DNA from: Prevotella sp. | GTDB lineage: Bacteria > Bacteroidota > Bacteroidia > Bacteroidales > Bacteroidaceae | Direction of reading: 5' to 3' | NCBI GenBank assembly: GCA_024697645.1 | Contig: JAILFH010000089.1 | Span: 1 to 64,000 of the forward strand | DNA: 64,000 nucleotides | In this document: piece by piece, positions 45,010-55,579 of the stretch | Numbering within the stretch: position 1 is the first letter of the stretch | Layout of the letters: each line of letters begins with the position of its first letter | The notes under the pieces: model-generated | Database searches by the model: none | What the model was told of the DNA's origin: nothing | Seen by the model: the letters and a program-made list of their open reading frames with translations, nothing else | Translations under genes and position numbers: made by a program

Positions 45010-46602
45010 CTATTCTTTATATTTCACAGGGGTGGCTTCGCCTTTCAGGATGTCTGCAAACTGATGTGGGGTGATGGTTACAGGTCCGCGCATGAATTCG
45101 GGGATGTTGTAACTCCTCATGAACTGCCTGTGATAGTCGGGGTCGGCGGTCGGCAGTTCGAAAGGCTTCGTCCCCTTTCCGTTTGCATCGATATGTGCAA
45201 TGAACGGTCGGGTGAACGTACCGTCGTATCTTCTGCTGCTGATGATCACCCACCGGCCGTTGCTCGACCAGGAATGATAACTCTCGGTGTCGGAGGAGTT
45301 GATTTCACTCATAGGTCGTATCTCGCCGCTCTGGAGGTCAAGTGACCAGATGTCGGCATCGTGATGCCAGATGTGGAAATAGCCGAATTTGCCGGATGTG
45401 AAATGCAGGAAGCGCCCATCGGGTGAAACTCTTGGCAGCGTGGCACTCTGGTCGTTGGCCGCAGCGTCATAGACCAGTTCCTTAGGACCGAACTGACGGG
45501 TGGCAGGGTCGAAACTCTTCTTGTAGATGTTGTATCTGAATTCCTGATATCTGTTTCTCATCTCCACATTTTTTGAATGTGCTGTATCCTGATACTCAAA
45601 GTGGGCACTACAGAAGTAGAGCGTCTTCCCATCGGGAGCCCAGCAGGGGAATACCTCAAACTCCGTGGTGTCGTTTTCCAGGTTGGTCACCTCATTCTTG
45701 TCGATGTCGTAGGCAATGATGTCGCTCGCCAGATCATATACCTCAATCTTGTTGAGGTTGTTGATGTGGAAGTTCTGGAAGGTCTTGTCGGTGGCATAGA
45801 CGATGAAGTTGAGGGTGGGATGCCACGCGGGATAGACACCAGCCGCAAGGATGGAGTCGTTCTTCATGTTTATTTTCTTCATGTTCCCGTCCATGACAAG
45901 GACAGTGCCACCGCGGAACTGACGGGCGTGGAACTGCATGCGCTGGGGATTGTATGCCTGATAGTGGTGACAGTTGATGCACTGGCCGTCTTTCTCGAAA
46001 CTGTTGAGGATGTTGTCGTAGATAACGCTTTCGTCGTAGTTCTCGAGGCATCGCTGGTTGATGGTCAGAGCCTCGTAGGAGACGAAGGACGGGGCTATCA
46101 GTCGGTAACTGATATAGGGGTCGATGGAGTCGGCCGACACATAGATGCAGAAAGGCTTGTGGCGTGTCCATTGGTCATCGGTCTGTGTGAAGACGTCCAC
46201 TTCAATCTTACCTCCCCGTGCTTTTTCCGTCAGTCGGTGCCATTCCTCTTCCGTAGGCTGCATCTTGTCGGCATAGATTACTTCCTCATCCCCCGCCTTG
46301 TAGCGCGCAATCATGCCCACGTCAGGATTATCGGGCATGAACGTCAGTGGGGCTATATTTGCCGGTACGGTTACGTTGACATAGTCTGGATAGATCTTAG
46401 GCCACTCGCCAGACTGTTTGTATTCCGTGGGCAACTGAGGCTGGCCGCACGAGGCCAACAGCAGTATGAAAAGTCCCACCCCAACCCTTCCTATGAGGGA
46501 TAGCAGGGGAACCTTGACGCTAACGCTAACCTTGAACCTTGAACTTTGTTCCTTGAACTTTGAACCTTGAACCATAAACCTTGAACTTATAACCTTGACC
46601 AT
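45010..46602 (-). CDS. PD40/TolB-like lipoprotein with one CXXCH motif; N-terminus encoded by repeat array
   Basis: GQCINCHH; FILLLASC lipobox; IYPDYVNVTVPANIAPLTF aligns with IFPDYIDVTIPVGIAPLNF of 12407-13942. Confidence 0.7.
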   Translation of the reverse strand: MVKVISSRFMVQGSKFKEQSSRFKVSVSVKVPLLSLIGRVGVGLFILLLASCGQPQLPTEYKQSGEWPKIYPDYVNVTVPANIAPLTFMPDNPDVGMIARYKAGDEEVIYADKMQPTEEEWHRLTEKARGGKIEVDVFTQTDDQWTRHKPFCIYVSADSIDPYISYRLIAPSFVSYEALTINQRCLENYDESVIYDNILNSFEKDGQCINCHHYQAYNPQRMQFHARQFRGGTVLVMDGNMKKINMKNDSILAAGVYPAWHPTLNFIVYATDKTFQNFHINNLNKIEVYDLASDIIAYDIDKNEVTNLENDTTEFEVFPCWAPDGKTLYFCSAHFEYQDTAHSKNVEMRNRYQEFRYNIYKKSFDPATRQFGPKELVYDAAANDQSATLPRVSPDGRFLHFTSGKFGYFHIWHHDADIWSLDLQSGEIRPMSEINSSDTESYHSWSSNGRWVIISSRRYDGTFTRPFIAHIDANGKGTKPFELPTADPDYHRQFMRSYNIPEFMRGPVTITPHQFADILKGEATPVKYKE

Positions 46603-46879
46603 TAGACTTTAAACTTTGAACTTTGACGCTAACGCTAACGTTAACGTTAACCTTAACCTTAACCTTAACCTTAACCTTGATCTTTGATCCTCGAAACTTG
46701 AAACTTGAAACTCGAAACTTGAAACTCGAAACTTGAAACTCGAAACTTGTTCCTCGAAACTTGTTCCTCGAAACTTGTTCCTTGAACTTTGAACCTTGAA
46801 CTAGGGCGAAGCCCGTTGAACTGCGACGAATGTCGCCTTGAACAGGCGCTTGCGCCGATTGAACTGGGGCGAAGCCCCC
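46603..46879. repeat. Low-complexity array: (TTAACC)n, (CGAAACTTGAAACT)n, TTGAAC words and varied mini-hairpins
   Basis: gctaacgttaacgttaaccttaaccttaaccttaacc; ctcgaaacttgaaactcgaaacttg; gggcgaagccc, gcgacgaatgtcgc, ggcgcttgcgcc, ggggcgaagcccc. Confidence 0.95.
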
Positions 46880-48754
46880 TCAATATTCTGGGAGGTTTGA
46901 CATGAGGTAATACTGGTAGAAATAGGTGTTACCGAAGAGCGGCTCAGTGGCTTCTCGTACGTCTTTGATATCCTTTCCGTCGTATAGGCCCATCGTTTGG
47001 TCGAATCGTGAGAATGTCCCTTTCACACTGGGATCTATCGGATATCTATCGACGTTGGGATCGTTTCCGAGTATGCCAAACAGATAGGCCGCCTCCTGAT
47101 AATGGATGGGGATGGGCTGCTGGGGATGCAGTTTCACATAGCGACTGAAGTGATACCAGAACACCTGAGGATTGGCCGACCAAAGCGCGGCGAGCAAGGC
47201 CTGTTCCTGGAAATAGGGGTCATCAACCTCACGAAGGTCGGCAAGATGCAACATGATGCATTTCTCCACATCTCCCTGATCGGAATAGAGTCGGTTCTCG
47301 TAATGCATCAGATGGGTGATAGGACCCAACTCGGGGTGCTGCGCAATCTTGTCCCTATGGCCCACCAACTGCTCCATATCCTCGGCCCATTTCCTGTGGA
47401 AGGTGGTCTTCTTCAGTTGGCCGATGTATTTGCGGGCAGCATTCCACTCGCCGTTGAGCAGTGTGCAGCGGGTGAGGTTCTTATAGTATTCGGCACGCCA
47501 GTCGTATTCCACGCCCATCTCCGTACAGTAGCGGATGCAGAAATTGGTCATGCCATACTGGCAGTAGATCATCGGACCATTGACCAGCATCATGCGGAAG
47601 AGGAAGGGGGCATTGTATTGCTTGGAACCATTCTTGTAGGAATACATCTCGCTGCCCTGTCGTCCGAGCCGACCCAACGCGAGGTTCTTCATCATGACAA
47701 TGGCACGTGTGGGCTCATCGACTTGCTTGGAGGCCTCAGTCAGCACCCCTTCCCAGTCGAGACGGTCAATGCATCGCTCCATCGCCAGTTCGTGGTGGAA
47801 GTTCTCGTCCTTGAACCAGCCCTTGTAGGTGCCAATCACGAGAACGGCGAGCATAGCGGCCTGAATCAGGAGCCAGCGCATGGGCTTGGCCATCTGCTCG
47901 TTTCTGTCCGGCTTGTAGGTCGCAGCGAGAATGACATAGAACAGGGCGAGCAGATAGTAGGGAATGTAGTATTGGTGATACTCTTCCTGAATAAGATAGA
48001 GGGGCAATTTCGCCCAATAGACGTTGGCCTGATTAACCTCGTAATAAAGATACCTGTAGCAAAGTAGCGGTACGGCCACCGCGGCAAGAATGGCCAGCGT
48101 GCTATAGACTGCACTCACCATCTTCGACTCCAGTCGCCAGCAAAATATGCCCATCAGCAAGGTGGCGGCCAGACCATAGATGCCCGCCAGCGGATAGCCC
48201 ACTACGGCGGTGAGCACAATCAGAACGGCCCTGAGATGATATTTCGACGGCAGACTGCGGAAAGCCCATAGCATAGCGGTCACGAACAAGGCTCCTAAGG
48301 TGGCGACGAAGAAATGACCGCGCAGTTTGAGGATATAGATCCAGTAGCCCATGTCCATGAACGTGAGCAGAAGCAAGACCACAGGCACAAACATCACCAG
48401 CGCCCATGTTCCCGGTAGTCGGAATGCCCGCTTGATCATCCACATCAACAGCAGCCAGCATCCGATGATAATCATTACGCCAAGCCAGGGATAATAGAAG
48501 AACTGGGTGAGGAACGTACCCAGATAGGTGAGCATGCCTCCGGGCACCAACATCTGCTGCCTGAAGAAGAGGCTCGTGTGCTGAAAGAGATTCATCTCCT
48601 GTGCTTTCCATAAGAAATCGTTCTCGAAGAAAAGCAAGGCGAAAGCAATGATCGCTAACCCTACTGCCCAGACAATGATATTATAGAGGCCAGGTTTGGC
48701 AATACCCTGGAAGCGGGGGAGAGACTTTTTCTGTTTCTTATTCTTATGCTTCAT
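46880..48754 (-). CDS. DUF6057-like multi-TM membrane protein
   Basis: ATG at 48754 (MKHKNKKQKKS) preferred over the 49045 start; TM-rich; paralogous to 13955-15259. Confidence 0.65.
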   Translation of the reverse strand: MKHKNKKQKKSLPRFQGIAKPGLYNIIVWAVGLAIIAFALLFFENDFLWKAQEMNLFQHTSLFFRQQMLVPGGMLTYLGTFLTQFFYYPWLGVMIIIGCWLLLMWMIKRAFRLPGTWALVMFVPVVLLLLTFMDMGYWIYILKLRGHFFVATLGALFVTAMLWAFRSLPSKYHLRAVLIVLTAVVGYPLAGIYGLAATLLMGIFCWRLESKMVSAVYSTLAILAAVAVPLLCYRYLYYEVNQANVYWAKLPLYLIQEEYHQYYIPYYLLALFYVILAATYKPDRNEQMAKPMRWLLIQAAMLAVLVIGTYKGWFKDENFHHELAMERCIDRLDWEGVLTEASKQVDEPTRAIVMMKNLALGRLGRQGSEMYSYKNGSKQYNAPFLFRMMLVNGPMIYCQYGMTNFCIRYCTEMGVEYDWRAEYYKNLTRCTLLNGEWNAARKYIGQLKKTTFHRKWAEDMEQLVGHRDKIAQHPELGPITHLMHYENRLYSDQGDVEKCIMLHLADLREVDDPYFQEQALLAALWSANPQVFWYHFSRYVKLHPQQPIPIHYQEAAYLFGILGNDPNVDRYPIDPSVKGTFSRFDQTMGLYDGKDIKDVREATEPLFGNTYFYQYYLMSNLPEY

Positions 48755-48887
48755 GTCCAATCGATTTGACTCTATGAGGTGTAACCTAATCATACATAAT
48801 AATAGGTGCAAAGATAAACAAAAAAAGTAATAATCGAGCAGAATGAGTGCGGAAAGATGATTTTGAAACAAAAGAAAAAAAAGTTGA

Positions 48888-50894
<2,007 letters not shown>

Positions 50895-50934
50895 TATTCC
50901 CGCTTTTGGGAGAGTATTTATTTTCTTTTCTGCT

Positions 50935-50964
50935 AGTCCGTCTGACCCTCAGGCGGACTTTTTT
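50935..50964 (+). terminator. Rho-independent terminator
   Basis: AGTCCGTCTGA-CCC-TCAGGCGGACT followed by TTTTT. Confidence 0.9.
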
Positions 50965-51075
50965 CTGCTCCGATTCTCTCAGTTTCATCAGATATTTCAG
51001 TTGTGCTTGGCGTAATTGAAACAAATTCAATAAACTATGTAACAAATCAATATTGTTTATTTAGTTTAGATTTCT

Positions 51076-51083
51076 TATCTTTG
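51076..51083 (+). promoter_or_regulatory. -7 box (TATCTTTG) for GH8
   Basis: tatctttgc 31 nt upstream of ATG 51114. Confidence 0.5.
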
Positions 51084-51113
51084 CAGAAGAATAAATGGAA
51101 CTCAATTGAAACA

Positions 51114-52415
51114 ATGAAAAAATTACTGATTCTTCTTATGTTTGGAGCAGTCTCGCTGTCGGCAAGCGCCTTGACACCTTGGACAAAGGGAGCGTTCGAG
51201 ACGCGCCAGTATCGGAATCTTTTTGTGGAGATGGGGTATAAACCCGCCGATGTGGAGGCCAAGTTGCACGAAGTCTTTAATGATGTCTTCCGCGGACCCA
51301 ACAAAGTTTATTTTGAAGTGGGCGATTCCATGGGATATGTTTCCGACATCAAGAACCATGATGCCCGCACCGAAGGCATGTCGTACGGAATGATGATTGC
51401 CGTACAGTTTGGAGAAAAGGACATCTTCGACCGACTCTGGAGATGGAGCAAACGCTATATGCAGCACCAGTCAGGACCCCGTGAAGGCTATTTCGCCTGG
51501 AGTTGTAAGACTGACGGAACGCAGAATGCGCAGGGTGCCGCCAGCGACGGTGAACTCTATTTTATCACGGCGCTCATTTTTGCATCCAACCGCTGGGGAA
51601 ATGATACGGGCATCAATTACAAGGCAGAGGCACAGCGCATTTTGCGTTGCACGATGCCCCGCGAAATAGAATCCGACCCCAATATGCCCGCCTTTGGTCG
51701 GCAACAGGGGCCTCGTATGAGTTATCTCATTGACCCCACCACTCATCTCATCACTTTCACGCCCGATGGATTCGGCAATAGTTTCACCGATCCGTCGTAT
51801 CACATTCCTGCTTTCTATGAGGTCTGGGCGCGTTGGGCTGATGACGGAAACGCGCAGTTGTGGAACGACTGTGCTGCCAAGTCGCGTGCCTATTTGCACA
51901 AGGCCACTCATCCGCAGACAGGACTGAATCCCGACATGAGCAATTTCGACGGTTCGCTCATGAAAGGGTGGGGCGGACGCCGTAATGGCAGTTCCAATTT
52001 CCGTTACGATTCTTGGCGTGTGCCGATGAATATTACGCTTGATTATGAATGGAGTTGCGCTGACTGCGAGTGGCAACAGCAGTATGGCGAGCGCATTCAG
52101 AATTTCCTGTATTCCCAGGGCATCGATACTTTCGTCGATCAGTATCGCATAGACGGTTCACTGCCCGAAGACGACGAGATTCTGCAGGCTGGCGGTTTCA
52201 GGAAACTGCGTCATAGTATTGGTCTGGTGGCCACTTCGGCTGCTGCTTCGATGATGTGCTCCCACGAGAAGAGCCGCGAATTTGTCGATGCGTTATGGAA
52301 CGCCCGTCATGAGCCTTTCGAAGACGGCTATTTCGATGCTTACTATGATGGTCTGCTGCGACTCTTTGCCTTCATGCATCTCAGCGGTAACTATCGCATT
52401 ATTTTTCCGAACTAA
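51114..52415 (+). CDS. GH8 family enzyme (reducing-end xylose-releasing exo-oligoxylanase-like)
   Basis: DARTEGMSYGMMIAVQ; AASDGELYFITALIFA; DYEWSCADCEW. Confidence 0.85.
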   Translation: MKKLLILLMFGAVSLSASALTPWTKGAFETRQYRNLFVEMGYKPADVEAKLHEVFNDVFRGPNKVYFEVGDSMGYVSDIKNHDARTEGMSYGMMIAVQFGEKDIFDRLWRWSKRYMQHQSGPREGYFAWSCKTDGTQNAQGAASDGELYFITALIFASNRWGNDTGINYKAEAQRILRCTMPREIESDPNMPAFGRQQGPRMSYLIDPTTHLITFTPDGFGNSFTDPSYHIPAFYEVWARWADDGNAQLWNDCAAKSRAYLHKATHPQTGLNPDMSNFDGSLMKGWGGRRNGSSNFRYDSWRVPMNITLDYEWSCADCEWQQQYGERIQNFLYSQGIDTFVDQYRIDGSLPEDDEILQAGGFRKLRHSIGLVATSAAASMMCSHEKSREFVDALWNARHEPFEDGYFDAYYDGLLRLFAFMHLSGNYRIIFPN

Positions 52416-52452
52416 AATAAGTAACTATCGCATTTTTTTCAAACTAAAATAA
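52387..52452 (+). repeat. Tandem duplication (34/32 bp) spanning the GH8 stop codon
   Basis: gtaactatcgcattatttttccgaactaaaataa then gtaactatcgcatttttttcaaactaaaataa. Confidence 0.9.
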
Positions 52453-52464
52453 GTAATTGTAGAT

Positions 52465-53505
52465 ATGAATAAGACAATTTTATTGACTTTGTATTTTGCA
52501 CTCGTCTGGGTAGTAGTCCATGGTGCCGAAGTGAGTGTAAGCAGTCCTGACGGAGATCTGAAAGAGATTGTCAGCGACAATGGTGGAAGTGCTGCTGATT
52601 GTGTAGATTTGAGCGGTACTGAGGTACTGGGAAACTCTCCTTTGGGAGTGGTTACCAATATGGCTGACGGCGAGCGCATTGTGGAGGAGGGCGGTACTGG
52701 TGCCTACAAAGCAGTGATGAAAGAGGAATCCACGCTGCCTGCCCACACCTTTTTTGTGCCGCAGGACTTGAAGAAATTCGATGCTTCCAATCCCTTGCCG
52801 GTGCTGGTATGGGGCAATGGTGCTTGCGCCAATTCGCCTTTCGAACACTACAAGTTCCTCAACGAGATTGCCTCTCATGGCTATCTGGTGGTGGCGACAG
52901 GCTTCATGCCCGAAGGTGATGAACGCTACGTTGGACCGATGTCGACGACGGAGCAGCAGATTGAGGCCGTCGACTGGGTTTTTGAACAGAACGAGGACAG
53001 CCGCTCGCCTTACTATCAGCGCATCGACTTGCAGCATATATGTGTTGCAGGCATGTCGTGCGGCGGTTTGCAGACACTTTTCAATTGTGCCGATCCTCGC
53101 ATCAGTTCGCTTATGATTTGTAACAGCGGTCTCTTCAAACAGTCCAATGCGGCAAGTGCTGTGGGAGGTATGCCGATGCCGCCTAAGAGCAAGTTGAAGG
53201 AAATTCATACACCTATTATCTATATCCTCGGCGGCGAGACCGATATTGCCTACGAGAACGGTATGGACGATTTCCATCTCATCAACCATGTGCCAGCCTG
53301 CGCCACTAATTTCCCTGTAGGTCACGGTGGCACCTATGCACGTCCCCACGGCGGCGAGTTTGCGGTAGTGGCTCTCAACTGGCTCAACTGGCAACTCAAG
53401 AACGATCAGCAGGCTGCGCTCATGTTCAAAGGCAGTGACTGCGGTCTCTCCAAGCGCGAGGGATGGACTATCGAGAAGAATTCGAAGTTTGACGAATTAC
53501 GCTGA
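52465..53505 (+). CDS. Alpha/beta-hydrolase (putative carbohydrate esterase) with a GH97-N-like N-terminal stub
   Basis: VAGMSCGGLQTLF nucleophile elbow; N-terminus VSVSSPDGDLKEIVSDNGG...SGTEVLGNSPLGVVTNM. Confidence 0.7.
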   Translation: MNKTILLTLYFALVWVVVHGAEVSVSSPDGDLKEIVSDNGGSAADCVDLSGTEVLGNSPLGVVTNMADGERIVEEGGTGAYKAVMKEESTLPAHTFFVPQDLKKFDASNPLPVLVWGNGACANSPFEHYKFLNEIASHGYLVVATGFMPEGDERYVGPMSTTEQQIEAVDWVFEQNEDSRSPYYQRIDLQHICVAGMSCGGLQTLFNCADPRISSLMICNSGLFKQSNAASAVGGMPMPPKSKLKEIHTPIIYILGGETDIAYENGMDDFHLINHVPACATNFPVGHGGTYARPHGGEFAVVALNWLNWQLKNDQQAALMFKGSDCGLSKREGWTIEKNSKFDELR

Positions 53506-53658
53506 TTTCACAGGTGAAGTCTCTTCTTCTTGAATAGAAAGGACTGCGGCAGGGGATCAGTTTTGCGACTTTCTTATCCATTTGTTTCAAGCGTTTTCGC
53601 TGTTACAAATCAGATAGAACATGTTACGCAAGACAAATCCCTTTTCCCCCGTGGGTAG

Positions 53659-53666
53659 TACCTTTG
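53659..53666 (+). promoter_or_regulatory. -7 box (TACCTTTG) upstream of GH43
   Basis: tacctttg; no clear -33 TTTG; a 23-bp triple repeat follows. Confidence 0.4.
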
Positions 53667-53685
53667 TGAACAATTTAGAATGGTA

Positions 53686-53754
53686 AGACCTGTATGAGGC
53701 ATTTATCAAGACCTATCTGAGACATTTGTCAATGCCTATATGTGGCATTTGTCA
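53686..53754 (+). repeat. Three tandem imperfect 23-bp repeats upstream of GH43
   Basis: agacctgtatgaggcatttatca / agacctatctgagacatttgtca / atgcctatatgtggcatttgtca. Confidence 0.9.
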
Positions 53755-53818
53755 TTTATTTTTGCTTTTCTTTCAATTTGACGATATAAATTTTATCACA
53801 TAAAAATATTAACAAGAT

Positions 53819-55483
53819 ATGAAAAAACTCCTTCTGGCAACAATTCTCGCCTCCGCCTCGCTCTTCGCATCTGCGCAGGAGGCAACCTTCGGCTACTTCA
53901 AGTACACAGGAAATGACACCCGTTTCGACAAACAGTTCAATCCTGCCAGTGAGTATCTCAACCCAATATTGGCAGGATTCTATCCAGATCCTTCTTTCTG
54001 CAGGGCTGGCGACAAGTTCTATCTCGTCAATTCCTCTTTTTCGTTCTTCCCCGGTGTACCTATCTTTGAGAGTAGCGATCTTGTCAACTGGCAGCAGATA
54101 GGGCATGTGCTCAATCGTCCATCCCAATTGCCGCTCGACGGTCAGGGCGTCTCACAGGGTATCTTTGCTCCCGACATCAAGTACAACGCCCGTAACAAGA
54201 CCTTCTACATGATTACCACCAGCATCCGCATGGGCAACTTCTTCGTTAAGACCAAGGACCCGCGTGCTGGATGGAGCGACCCTATTCCGCTTCCTAAGAT
54301 TGACGGCATCGATCCCTCTTTCTTCTTCGATAACGACGGCAAGGCCTACATCGTGCATAACGGCCCAGTTGACGGTGGTGCTGACTACGAGGGACAGCGG
54401 GCCATCCGAATTTTCCGATTCGACACCAAGGGCGATAGCATCATTGGTACCTATCGTCAGATTATCCGCGGAGGCACCCATGTCGAAGAGCATCCCATCT
54501 GGATTGAAGGACCTCATATCTATCGCATTGGCAAATACTACTATCTCATGTGTGCAGAGGGAGGAACTGGCGATTGGCACAGTGAGGTCATTCTCCGTGC
54601 TCCGCTGAAGTCTGATATCATGGATCCCAACTCATGGGAGGAATGCCCCAACAACCCCATACTCACACAACGCACGGGCGTTGATCCCAACCGTCCCGAC
54701 ATTGTTACGAGCACAGGTCATGCAGATCTCCTTCAGGATAAAGAAGGTCGTTGGTGGTCGGTGTTCCTCGGATGCCGTGCTTACGAAGGACCATTCTACA
54801 ATACAGGACGCGACACTTATATGCTGCCTGTCACATGGAAAGACGGATGGCCCGAAATCCTCGAAAAGGGTAAGGCGCTGCCGACGGTGGTCAGCAAGTC
54901 AGGACTGTCTGCCGCTGCTGCTCCCTCGCTTCTCACGGGTAATTTCTCTTATGTCGACCGTTTTGATACCCCAGAACTTAACATGCGCTGGATGTTCCTC
55001 CGCAATCCTGAGATGGACCGTTACAAGTGGGGCAATGGTAAATTCGTCATCCGTCCCTCTGAGGCTGACATCAGTCAACGCAAACCCCTCTCCGCCATTT
55101 TCTGTCGCCAGCAGCACACTCGTTTCTCAGCCGAAACAGAAGTTGTCTTTACGCCGAAATCCGAAAAGGATGTAGCCGGTTTTGCTCTTCTTCAGAACGA
55201 AAATTTCAACTTCGTCTTCGGTAAGACCCTGCTCAATGGTCGTCCTGCAGTCACCCTTACGCGTGCAGAAAGAGGAAAGAGCCTCATTGGTTCTGCTTTC
55301 CTCAAGTCTGACGGTGCATTGCAGTTGAAGATTGAAGGCGATGGCCGCTACTATTCGTTCTTCTATCGTGAGTCAGGAGAGTGGTGCCCAATAGCCGTTG
55401 GAGTCGATGCCGTCAACCTGAGTACTTCCCGTTCTGGTGGTTTCATAGGAGCCTGCATCGGTCTGTATGCTACAGGCGAATAG
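53819..55483 (+). CDS. GH43 family beta-xylosidase/arabinofuranosidase-like enzyme with C-terminal DUF1349-like domain
   Basis: ILAGFYPDPSFCRAGDKFYLVNSSFSFFPGVPIFESSDLVNW; DGIDPSFFFDNDGKAY; WIEGPHIYRIGKYYYLMCAEGGT. Confidence 0.9.
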   Translation: MKKLLLATILASASLFASAQEATFGYFKYTGNDTRFDKQFNPASEYLNPILAGFYPDPSFCRAGDKFYLVNSSFSFFPGVPIFESSDLVNWQQIGHVLNRPSQLPLDGQGVSQGIFAPDIKYNARNKTFYMITTSIRMGNFFVKTKDPRAGWSDPIPLPKIDGIDPSFFFDNDGKAYIVHNGPVDGGADYEGQRAIRIFRFDTKGDSIIGTYRQIIRGGTHVEEHPIWIEGPHIYRIGKYYYLMCAEGGTGDWHSEVILRAPLKSDIMDPNSWEECPNNPILTQRTGVDPNRPDIVTSTGHADLLQDKEGRWWSVFLGCRAYEGPFYNTGRDTYMLPVTWKDGWPEILEKGKALPTVVSKSGLSAAAAPSLLTGNFSYVDRFDTPELNMRWMFLRNPEMDRYKWGNGKFVIRPSEADISQRKPLSAIFCRQQHTRFSAETEVVFTPKSEKDVAGFALLQNENFNFVFGKTLLNGRPAVTLTRAERGKSLIGSAFLKSDGALQLKIEGDGRYYSFFYRESGEWCPIAVGVDAVNLSTSRSGGFIGACIGLYATGE

Positions 55484-55579
55484 TCTTTTTGTTTTTCTTT
55501 TTTCAACAACGACGCCTATAATTGGGGACAAGTGTCGAAAAAAATGTTTAAATTTGCAAGCATAATTATATAGGTTATT

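Noticed and set aside
46620-46680. Telomere-like (TTAACC)n suggesting a replicon end
   Set aside because: Embedded within an operon on both sides and continuous with other repeat words; no hairpin end.
46671-46883. 70-aa minus-strand ORF rich in FKVQ/SSFEFQ
   Set aside because: Pure translation of the TTGAAC/CGAAACTTG array.
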